Assembly: GCA_030679615.1 (NCBI GenBank)
Contig: JAUXSJ010000358.1
Location: 1-7,467, forward strand
Direction: 5' to 3'
Length of the DNA: 7,467 bases
DNA from: Parachlamydiaceae bacterium
GTDB taxonomy: Bacteria > Chlamydiota > Chlamydiia > Chlamydiales > Parachlamydiaceae
The notes beneath the pieces are model-generated. The model did no database searches and was not told the DNA's origin. It was given only the letters and a program-made list of their open reading frames with translations. Shown here piece by piece: positions 1 to 6,302 of this stretch. A program made the translations under genes and the position numbers. Each line of letters begins with the position of its first letter. The first letter of the stretch is position 1.

Positions 1-104
1 TAAAAAATAAATTAATTGAAAAGAAAAAACTAAGTGGGAATTAAATAAATTGTTAAATTAAGACAGGAATTTTATGTATTATTAATTGGTCCATGAAAAA
101 ATAA

Positions 105-455
105 ATGGAGGTTTTTATTTGTGGTGGTTCTAGTATGGCAGATGGGGCGCTTCAAATGATTGTCGAAGCTCCCTTTGTATTAGCATATGGATGTGGTCCA
201 AACATTCTCGTCGGTTCTACAGTGGTACTGTCGAATCTTGCTGCTAGTTCTACAAGAAAAGTCCATGAAGTAATATTGGACGTTAAAGAAAATTTTACCA
301 CAAATGAGGCAGTCAGAATGAATCTTCAATGGAAGAAAGATTCTATCGTTGCAAAGCGCGAGCATAATAAAGAAAGAGTAGAACGCTGGGCTATAAGCAT
401 GATTCCTATTTTCGGCCCTTTTAAAGCAAGATATGGATCAAAATATGAGTCGTAG
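105..455 (+). CDS. Small hypothetical protein (orphan, 116 aa)
   Basis: I do not recognise this protein. It is probably coding: GC rises sharply from about 13-23% in positions 1-104 to roughly 41% inside the frame, and the composition is protein-like. Residues 16-47 are mostly hydrophobic and small (a possible membrane-associated segment, including C30-G-P). Residues 50-95 are charged, with a K/E/R-rich stretch around 77-94. The tail at 95-107 is hydrophobic again (W95-A-I-S-M-I-P-I-F-G-P-F-K). The start is uncertain. ATG 105 has no Shine-Dalgarno upstream, and a GGAGG at 107-111 lies inside the frame. In-frame ATG 135 has a weak GGTGG (123-127) at 7 nt spacing and would give 106 aa. The gene converges on the minus-strand operon and has no partner in the window. 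It could be a lineage-specific gene, a remnant of a larger one, or a chance frame. Confidence 0.5.
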   Translation: MEVFICGGSSMADGALQMIVEAPFVLAYGCGPNILVGSTVVLSNLAASSTRKVHEVILDVKENFTTNEAVRMNLQWKKDSIVAKREHNKERVERWAISMIPIFGPFKARYGSKYES

Positions 456-551
456 AACTTGAACTGCGACCAATCGTCTTTAAGGATAAACGAAGCAAAC
501 AATAACCGATTTGTTCTTAAATATGATGTTTCAAAAAGCGGATAGGTTATG

Positions 552-588
552 TGCAAGTTTTTTATGATAAACCTTAACTGGACTTGCA
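552..588. repeat. Spaced inverted repeat TGCAAGT...ACTTGCA in the convergent intergenic region
   Basis: TGCAAGT at 552-558 is exactly complementary to ACTTGCA at 582-588, with 23 nt between the arms. The right arm overlaps the left arm of the hairpin at 584-603, so the two structures cannot form at the same time in one transcript. The stem is only 7 bp with a long loop, so it could be chance. Its only support is its position between two convergent genes. Confidence 0.25.
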
Positions 589-603
589 GGCTAAAGCCTG
601 CAA
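584..603. terminator. Hairpin between convergent genes, possible bidirectional transcript end
   Basis: TTGCAGGCT (584-592) and AGCCTGCAA (595-603) are perfect complements, separated by AA. In practice this gives an 8-bp GC-containing stem with a 4-nt loop. It starts 38 nt downstream of the stop codon of the minus-strand operon tail gene and lies about 130 nt beyond the plus-strand orphan gene, where a shared terminator would be expected. Neither strand has a proper U-tract after the stem: the plus strand continues AAAAATAAG and the minus strand continues AGTCCAG. It is therefore not a canonical intrinsic terminator. It may be a 3'-end stabilising hairpin or act together with Rho. Confidence 0.35.
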
Positions 604-640
604 AAATAAGCCCAGATTAAGTCATAGGCTACAAATTGCT

Positions 641-1528
641 TTATTTCTTTGTCAAATAACGAGGGATAATTTTTTGTCCCGTCAATGCATTCCATTCGCT
701 AACCTGTACAGAACCGTCATAGTTAAATACTTCAAAACGAAAGACGGGGAGATAGATTTCCTCCTCACTTCTAATTTTGAATTCATTACCAAAAGCAGCT
801 TTTGCTAATGTTAAAATTTGACTACGTCCAAAATTTCGTGTTGCTTTTTGATTCATTCCTTGAGGTTTTGAAACAATGGGCTCTTTGATGTGTGTTTGAG
901 GGTTTACTAATAACTTTGGTTGTTCAAAATGCAGTTGAACAAAGTTACCCTTAACAACAATTAAATGCTTTTTTTTCGTTTCTTCAATCCAAGGATCAAG
1001 AACTTCTCGCTCTATCTTCAATTCTTTTTGTAATTCTTCTATCGAAACTCCACCATTATATTTGGCTAATGATTGAAGGATTTTGAAGTCATTACGATTA
1101 GCATGACACTCTAAACAATCCCGAAAACCATGTGTAGTTTCCCATGTACTGGTATTTAGAACAATTTCTCCATCAGTCATCCCCCATAAAAGAGATCCTT
1201 CTTTTGGTTTTTGATCCGCCATAAATTTGACTTCCAAAAGAAGGTAAGGATAGTACATCAAAGAGGTGTTTTTAATCGACTTGCCTTCTTTGTCTGAACC
1301 AAGAATGCTTTGTCGATGGCGATCAAGTATCTCTTCGGGAGTAAATCGAGACTCTAACGTTGCGATGTCTCGATTATCGATGTAATTAAAAAGCTGTTCT
1401 TTCCAATTGCTTAAAAGATCTTCATTCCAGATCCACCAAAATCCAAATCCCAGAAAAATGGGTGCTAAATAAAAGAAAAATCGACTTTTTTGCGGTGGAC
1501 TTTTTTTTATTTGATCTTTTTTCGCCAT
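641..1528 (-). CDS. Membrane-anchored protein of unknown function with CxxCH motif (CT490-like position)
   Basis: This 295-residue protein has no function I can name. It sits immediately after rho, as C. trachomatis CT490 does, and is probably its orthologue; that rests on position, not an alignment. The N-terminus is basic (many Lys in residues 3-15), followed by one hydrophobic segment at about 17-34 rich in F, L and W, which looks like a signal anchor with the body outside the cytoplasm. C138-L-E-C141-H142 is a CxxCH motif and holds the only two cysteines; H133 lies close by. Residues 147-203 look like a winged-helix fold: three helices (IEELQKELKI, then DPWIEETKKK) followed by a beta hairpin (HLIVVKGNFVQLHF). 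The last 45 residues look like a small beta-rich unit. The start follows the rho stop by 17 nt, with only a weak GGA upstream, so translational coupling to rho is likely. As the last operon gene, it runs toward the hairpin at 584-603. Confidence 0.85.
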   Translation of the reverse strand: MAKKDQIKKSPPQKSRFFFYLAPIFLGFGFWWIWNEDLLSNWKEQLFNYIDNRDIATLESRFTPEEILDRHRQSILGSDKEGKSIKNTSLMYYPYLLLEVKFMADQKPKEGSLLWGMTDGEIVLNTSTWETTHGFRDCLECHANRNDFKILQSLAKYNGGVSIEELQKELKIEREVLDPWIEETKKKHLIVVKGNFVQLHFEQPKLLVNPQTHIKEPIVSKPQGMNQKATRNFGRSQILTLAKAAFGNEFKIRSEEEIYLPVFRFEVFNYDGSVQVSEWNALTGQKIIPRYLTKK

Positions 1529-1545
1529 ATTTTTAATCCGTTTGA

Positions 1546-2916
1546 TTAATCTTTCATGGATAGAAGAAACTCAGCATTACTATTCGTCTTTTTTAATCTT
1601 CCAAGCAATAGATTCATCGCATCTTCGCATGGTAAATCAAAAACAGCTTGTCGCAAAATAAGAATTTTTTTCAATTCTTCAGGGTCATATAAGAGTTCTT
1701 CTTTTCGCGTTCCGCTCTTGATTAAATCAATTGCTGGATAAGTACGGCGATCAGCCAATCTTCGATCTAACCATAACTCCATATTTCCTGTACCTTTGAA
1801 TTCTTCAAAGATAACTTCATCCATTCTAGATCCAGTATCAACTAATGCTGTTGCAATAATTGTAAGAGACCCACCATTTTCAATATTTCTTGCTGCTCCA
1901 AAAAAGCGTTTAGGTTTATGCAATGCATTTGCATCCATACCACCCGTCAAGATTTTTCCTGAATGTGGTTGAACAGTATTGTAAGCGCGAGCTAAACGTG
2001 TAATCGAATCTAATAAGATAACCACATCATTTCCATGCTCAACTAAACGACGTGCTTTTTCAATGGCCATTTCTGCAACTTGAACGTGTCTTTCTGGTGG
2101 TTCATCAAAAGTAGATGAAATGACCTCACCTCTAACAATCCGTTGCATGTCTGTCACTTCTTCTGGTCTTTCATCAATTAGAAGAACAATCAAAATAATC
2201 TCAGGATTATTAATCGCAATTGCATTGGCAATATTTTGAAGCAAAATCGTTTTTCCCGAACGAGGAGGCGCTACAATAAGACCACGTTGTCCTTTACCAA
2301 TTGGTGCTGCTAAATCAAGAACACGGGTGGAATAACGCTCTTTAGTTGTCTCCATGACAATGCGTTCTTGAGGATAAAGTGGAGTTAAGTTTTCAAATAA
2401 GATCCGCTCACGTGCTTTTTCAGGTGATCGACCATTGATTTTATCTACTTTTAGTAGAGCAAAGTATTTTTCTTTATCTTTTGGAGGACGAATTGTACCG
2501 CAAAGAGTATCACCTTTCTTTAAATCAAAACGTCGAATTTGTGCTGGCGATACATAAATATCTTCTGCAGAGGGGAGGTAATTGTAATTTGGAGAGCGAA
2601 GAAAACCAAATCCATCAGGCAGGATTTCGAGAACACCTTCACCATAAAGAATTTCATTGGGGTTTTCAGAAATGGACTTAACAATTTCAAAAACCATTTG
2701 AGATTTTGTTAATGAACCAAGGTGTTTTAAACCAATATTTTTACCATATTGATTAAGTTGGTCAATATCCATTCGTTGGATATCTGCAATTTTAGTAATG
2801 ATTTCTGGTTGGTGAGTTTTTTCTTGAATCACTGGGGCTGGTTCAATTCGACGCTGAGAGTGATTTGGTTCAGTCACCTCAATCGAACTTTCTTGTGGTC
2901 TATTTTCTGGGTCCAT
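1546..2916 (-). CDS. rho: Transcription termination factor Rho
   Basis: Rho is the hexameric RNA-dependent ATPase/helicase that loads on nascent RNA and dislodges RNA polymerase. All hallmarks are visible in its 456 residues. There is a Rho_N helical domain at about 47-82, and an OB/cold-shock RNA-binding domain with the RNP1-like D101-G-F-G-F-L-R and the DIYVSPAQIRRF block at 119-130. Walker A is A216-P-P-R-S-G-K222-T223. The catalytic glutamate is in L246-I-D-E249-R-P-E-E, and Walker B is V298-V-I-L-L-D303. The Q-loop region is HKPKRFFGAARN (about 333-344), and the arginine finger is in S401-G-T-R404-K-E-E. The protein is about 37 residues longer than E. coli Rho (419 aa); the extra length is a polar N-terminal tail before Rho_N. 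ATG 2916 is preceded by GGAG at 10 nt spacing. coaE ends 51 nt upstream, and that gap shows no terminator. Identification is essentially certain. Confidence 0.99.
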   Translation of the reverse strand: MDPENRPQESSIEVTEPNHSQRRIEPAPVIQEKTHQPEIITKIADIQRMDIDQLNQYGKNIGLKHLGSLTKSQMVFEIVKSISENPNEILYGEGVLEILPDGFGFLRSPNYNYLPSAEDIYVSPAQIRRFDLKKGDTLCGTIRPPKDKEKYFALLKVDKINGRSPEKARERILFENLTPLYPQERIVMETTKERYSTRVLDLAAPIGKGQRGLIVAPPRSGKTILLQNIANAIAINNPEIILIVLLIDERPEEVTDMQRIVRGEVISSTFDEPPERHVQVAEMAIEKARRLVEHGNDVVILLDSITRLARAYNTVQPHSGKILTGGMDANALHKPKRFFGAARNIENGGSLTIIATALVDTGSRMDEVIFEEFKGTGNMELWLDRRLADRRTYPAIDLIKSGTRKEELLYDPEELKKILILRQAVFDLPCEDAMNLLLGRLKKTNSNAEFLLSMKD

Positions 2917-2926
2917 TAAAAGAAGA

Positions 2927-2930
2927 CTCC
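2927..2930 (-). promoter_or_regulatory. Ribosome binding site of rho (GGAG)
   Basis: The minus strand reads GGAG here, 10 nt before the ATG at 2916. It supports that ATG as the rho start, and therefore supports the N-terminal extension as translated. Confidence 0.6.
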
Positions 2931-2967
2931 AATGTAAAGGTTAATGTTGAATCTCTGCAAGCTGCTC

Positions 2968-3576
2968 TCAAGAATTAATTAATTCTTCGTACAACTTTTT
3001 TGTTGTTTTCCTTAGATCTTGTAGAGTGCCATCATTCGTAATGACATAATCGGCCCGTATTGCCTTTTCTTTAAGAGGATATTGTCGCGCAATACGGTCT
3101 TCGAATTCTTTTCGACCATATCCTGTATTTTTTTTAAAACGTTCAAATTGAAGGTCAAGCGGGGCAGTTACAACAATCACTTTGTCAAAATTACCTTTTT
3201 CCCTGCTTTCAAAAAGAAGTGGTATTTCAACGATAAAAAGTGGAAAAGGTGATTGAGATTGTCTTTGCCTTATATACTCTTGATCGATCTCCTTATACAC
3301 GAGAGGATGAATTAATTCTTCTAATTTCAATAGTAATGATCGATTAGGGAAAACAATTTTTGCGATCTGCTTGCGGTCGATTTGATTACTAACTAATACT
3401 TCAGGTCCTAACAGCTCAACGATCTTATGGCAAAGATTAGCGTCAGAATTCAATAAATGATGAACGATATTGTCGGCACTTACAACGTAAGCTCCTAATT
3501 CTTCAAAGATACGACAAACCATTGATTTGCCACATGAAAGACCGCCTGTAATGGCCACCTTTTTCAAGCTTAACAT
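2968..3576 (-). CDS. coaE: Dephospho-CoA kinase
   Basis: CoaE phosphorylates the 3'-hydroxyl of dephospho-CoA with ATP, the last step of coenzyme A synthesis, in the cytosol. With the ATG at 3576 it is 202 residues, normal for the family. The P-loop is T10-G-G-L-S-C-G-K17-S18. S33-A-D35 matches the conserved aspartate after the first strand. I89-H-P is the conserved HP of the CoA-binding helical region, and E117-I-P-L-L-F-E matches the family PLLFE motif. R146 and the R161-I-A-R-Q region fit the lid, and A175-D-Y-V-I-T-N-D-G matches the C-terminal ADxVIxNxG motif. Three starts are possible: TTG 3585, ATG 3576 (overlapping the polA stop) and TTG 3567 (2 nt after the polA stop). The last is the only one with a well-spaced Shine-Dalgarno, AAGGA at 3577-3581, 9 nt upstream. 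I prefer ATG 3576 on codon grounds, but TTG 3567 (199 aa, starting MKKVAITGG) is a serious rival. Confidence 0.96.
   Translation of the reverse strand: MLSLKKVAITGGLSCGKSMVCRIFEELGAYVVSADNIVHHLLNSDANLCHKIVELLGPEVLVSNQIDRKQIAKIVFPNRSLLLKLEELIHPLVYKEIDQEYIRQRQSQSPFPLFIVEIPLLFESREKGNFDKVIVVTAPLDLQFERFKKNTGYGRKEFEDRIARQYPLKEKAIRADYVITNDGTLQDLRKTTKKLYEELINS
2970..2987. repeat. 18-bp perfect palindrome at the 3' end of coaE
   Basis: AAGAATTAATTAATTCTT reads the same on both strands and covers the last codons of coaE (E-L-I-N-S and the start of TGA). It is almost entirely A/T, so a hairpin from it would be weak, and no U-tract follows on the minus strand. It may be a by-product of low-GC codon usage. 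Confidence 0.35.
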
Positions 3577-6281
3577 TCCTTCCAATTTTTGCCAACATTG
3601 ATATTGACAATGATGGGTACTTTTAGTTGAATTACTTTTGTCATCGCATCATGGACCAACTGAGAAACAATCGGAATTTCATTTTCTGGTAATTCAAATA
3701 TTAATTCATCATGAATTTGTAAAATCATAAATGCTTTTAATTGATGTTCACTCAATTTTCGGTCAATTTCTAACATCGCTAATTTAATTAAATCTGCTTG
3801 CGTGCCTTGTAATGGAGTGTTTACAGCTAGTCTTTCAGCCATATTGCGAATCATTACATTGGAGCTATTAATTTCAGGAATTAAGCGTTGACGTCCAAAT
3901 AAGGTCACTGCTTTACCTGTTTCTTTTGCTAAAATCTTACAAGAATCAATAAATTCTTTAACTTTATGATAGCGTTCAAAATAGCGTTTAATAAATTGAG
4001 AAGCCGTTTTGTTATCAATTCCTAATTCTTGAGAGAGTCCAAAAGCTTGTTGACCATACATTATTCCAAAATTAACAGCTTTTGCTTGATAGCGTTGTTC
4101 TTTTGTCACTTCTTCCAAAGGAATATTGAAAATTTGTGATGCGGTAAAAGTATGAATGTCTTCATTTTCAATAAAAGCATGAACTAAACTAGGATCTTCA
4201 CTAAAATGCGCGAGTAAGCGTAACTCAATTTGAGAATAATCTGCTGAAAGATAGCTCCAATCAAGATTTTGTGGTCGAAATGCTTCTCTAATTTTACGGC
4301 CGACTTCTGTTCGTACAGGAATGTTCTGTAAATTAGGATCTTGACAACTAAGTCTGCCCGTTGCTGCAACGGATTGGTTAAAATTACAATGAATACGATT
4401 TGTTTCCGCAATGGCTTGTTGAGGTAAAGTGTCAACATATGTCGAACGTAATTTCTCCAATGTACGGTATTCGAGTAATTTTGAAGCGATAGGATAATCT
4501 TTTTTTAAATATTCAAGCACATCGGCATTAGTAGATTTTGAACCTGTTGCTGTTTTTTTAGGTGGATGAATTCCTAATTTATTAAATAGAATTTCACTAA
4601 GTTGTTTAGGTGAATTTAAATTAAATTGTTCCCCAGCCATTTCATAGATAGATTCAGCTAGCTTATGAATTTCTTGTCCTAATTCTTTGGATAAATGAGA
4701 TAGGGTTTCTTTATCGATATAAATGCCATGTCTTTCCATTTTTGCTAAAATAGGAAGGAGAGGAAGTTCTAATTCATATAATAAGTGATTTAATTGACGT
4801 GATTCTAGTTGAGGCGTCAGTGCTTGCTTAATGCGAATAGTATAATCGACATCCTGGCAACAATAATGACAAACTTTTTCTAAAGGAACGTCTTTCATTC
4901 TAATTTGTTGCTTTCCCTTTCCAATAAGCTCATCAATGGTTGGTTTGACTTTTCCTAAAATTTCTATGCAAAGATGTTCAAGTGAGTGTTGTCGTTGATG
5001 AGAATTCAGAAGATAGGAAGCGAGCATGATATCAAAATTGAGATGAGAGATTTGAATACCGGCATTTAACATCACATGATAATCATATTTTAAATGGTGA
5101 CCATAAAAACCGATCATTGGATTTTCTAAAAGAGGTTTTAATGACTGAAGCACCTCTTCGGATTCTAATGATCCATTTAAAGGAATATACCAAGCCTTGC
5201 CTGGAACATAGCCCAAGCCAATGCCAACTAATTTTGCTTGAAGGGGGTGAATGGAATCAGCTTCGGTAACAATGCAAATTTCAGGTTGAATTGAAAGATG
5301 ACTCACTAATTGATGAAGAGATTCTTTATCATTGACAAGTTGATAAGAAACATCTTTGAAAAGATCATCCGCTGTTTCCTGAGTTTTCTTTTCAATCAAA
5401 GTTTCAGAAAGGTAGTTAAAGGGAAAATCTGTTTCCAACTCTCGAAGTAAAGTTGAAAAATTTGCGTTTTGATAAAATTCTTTAAGTTCCGAAATTCGAG
5501 GTAGCTGTATTTTAAAAAAAGCAGGATCTTGTGGAAAAGTCACTTCAGTAAAGATCTTAACAAGGCGTCGACTCAAAAGAACCTTTTCTCTTTCTTCGAT
5601 TAAAGTTGTTTCTTTTTTACCCGATGCAACTTCTTTTGGGTGATCTAATAAGTAATCCAAAGTTCCAAATTGCTTAAGAAGAGATGCGGCTGTTTTTGGC
5701 CCAAATCCTGATAAGCCAGGAATATTATCAGAAGCGTCGCCCATAATAGCTAAGTAATCGATCATTTGTTGTGGGGTGACGCCATAATGCGCTTCGATCT
5801 CTTTTGGACCTTGAATTAAATTTTCTTTAAATGTGTTGAGAATAAAAATATGATCGTTGACAAGTTGACACATATCTTTATCGCTTGTGCAAAGATAAGA
5901 AATAGCTCCATGATTAGCTGCCCAACAGGCAACGCTTCCCATGGTGTCATCTGCTTCAACATTAGGAACCATGAGCTCAGGAATGCCTATTAGTTGGCAA
6001 AATTCTTGTGCCCATAAAATTTGATGAAGGAGATCGGGCGGCATTGTTTGTCGGTGAGCTTTATATTCCGGATAGAGTGAGGTTCGATATTTAGCATTAT
6101 TTGGACCATCAAAAACAGCGACCAGATGCGTGGGTTGAAAATCTTTGATAAGTTTTATGATGCTACGAACAAATCCAAAAAGAGCATTTGTCGATTCTCC
6201 TTTTGAATTTGTCATTTGTCTTATAGCAAAATAAGAGCGGTAGATATAGCCAGAGGCGTCGATGATGTAGAGCTTTTCCAT
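3570..6281 (-). CDS. polA: DNA polymerase I (5' nuclease, altered 3'-5' exonuclease, family A polymerase)
   Basis: PolA fills gaps and removes RNA primers in replication and repair. The length, 903 residues, is normal for a full three-domain enzyme. The 5' nuclease domain (about 1-290) keeps its metal ligands: D8, D58, E109/D111/D112, D134/D136 and D182/D185, plus the helix-hairpin-helix N186-I-P-G...G-P-K-T. The 3'-5' exonuclease domain (about 310-495) keeps E340, D400 (LKYD) and Y473/D477, but V338 replaces the first aspartate of the DxE motif (E. coli D355), so proofreading may be impaired. The polymerase domain (about 500-903) is intact: motif A D681-Y-S-Q-I-E-L-R, O-helix R730...K734...F738...Y742 and motif C H857-D858-E859. 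Phe at 738 predicts the usual discrimination against dideoxynucleotides. The start ATG 6281 lies 21 nt after the sppA stop with no clear Shine-Dalgarno, suggesting coupled or leader-independent initiation. The 3' end meets coaE. Confidence 0.99.
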   Translation of the reverse strand: MEKLYIIDASGYIYRSYFAIRQMTNSKGESTNALFGFVRSIIKLIKDFQPTHLVAVFDGPNNAKYRTSLYPEYKAHRQTMPPDLLHQILWAQEFCQLIGIPELMVPNVEADDTMGSVACWAANHGAISYLCTSDKDMCQLVNDHIFILNTFKENLIQGPKEIEAHYGVTPQQMIDYLAIMGDASDNIPGLSGFGPKTAASLLKQFGTLDYLLDHPKEVASGKKETTLIEEREKVLLSRRLVKIFTEVTFPQDPAFFKIQLPRISELKEFYQNANFSTLLRELETDFPFNYLSETLIEKKTQETADDLFKDVSYQLVNDKESLHQLVSHLSIQPEICIVTEADSIHPLQAKLVGIGLGYVPGKAWYIPLNGSLESEEVLQSLKPLLENPMIGFYGHHLKYDYHVMLNAGIQISHLNFDIMLASYLLNSHQRQHSLEHLCIEILGKVKPTIDELIGKGKQQIRMKDVPLEKVCHYCCQDVDYTIRIKQALTPQLESRQLNHLLYELELPLLPILAKMERHGIYIDKETLSHLSKELGQEIHKLAESIYEMAGEQFNLNSPKQLSEILFNKLGIHPPKKTATGSKSTNADVLEYLKKDYPIASKLLEYRTLEKLRSTYVDTLPQQAIAETNRIHCNFNQSVAATGRLSCQDPNLQNIPVRTEVGRKIREAFRPQNLDWSYLSADYSQIELRLLAHFSEDPSLVHAFIENEDIHTFTASQIFNIPLEEVTKEQRYQAKAVNFGIMYGQQAFGLSQELGIDNKTASQFIKRYFERYHKVKEFIDSCKILAKETGKAVTLFGRQRLIPEINSSNVMIRNMAERLAVNTPLQGTQADLIKLAMLEIDRKLSEHQLKAFMILQIHDELIFELPENEIPIVSQLVHDAMTKVIQLKVPIIVNINVGKNWKEC

Positions 6282-6302
6282 TTAAATATAGAACCAAAAG
6301 TA

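Noticed and set aside
50..82. Possible promoter for the orphan gene (TTGTTA at 50-55, TATTAT at 77-82)
   Set aside because: The spacing is 21 nt, and in DNA this AT-rich such hexamers are expected by chance. The in-phase alternative, TATGTA at 73-78, matches only three positions.
180..556. Two overlapping minus-strand frames (61 and 76 codons) opposite the orphan gene
   Set aside because: They are shorter than the plus-strand frame, rich in F, C, S and Y as typical of antisense translation, and have no Shine-Dalgarno.
584..808. Plus-strand frame of 74 codons starting at TTG
   Set aside because: Its start is inside the hairpin and most of it is antisense to the end of the operon tail gene. 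It has no ribosome site.
1556..1741. Plus-strand frame of 61 codons within rho
   Set aside because: It is antisense to the conserved C-terminal domain of Rho and has no start signals.
2481..2681. Plus-strand frame of 66 codons within rho
   Set aside because: It is antisense to the Rho RNA-binding domain; a compositional shadow.
2917..2967. Possible terminator, attenuator or small RNA in the coaE-rho gap
   Set aside because: Apart from the Shine-Dalgarno, this 51-nt stretch has no stable hairpin, U-tract or recognisable motif.
4184..4438. Minus-strand frame of 84 codons inside polA
   Set aside because: It is an out-of-frame shadow of the polA polymerase domain, with a low-complexity L/I/K-rich product and no independent start signals.
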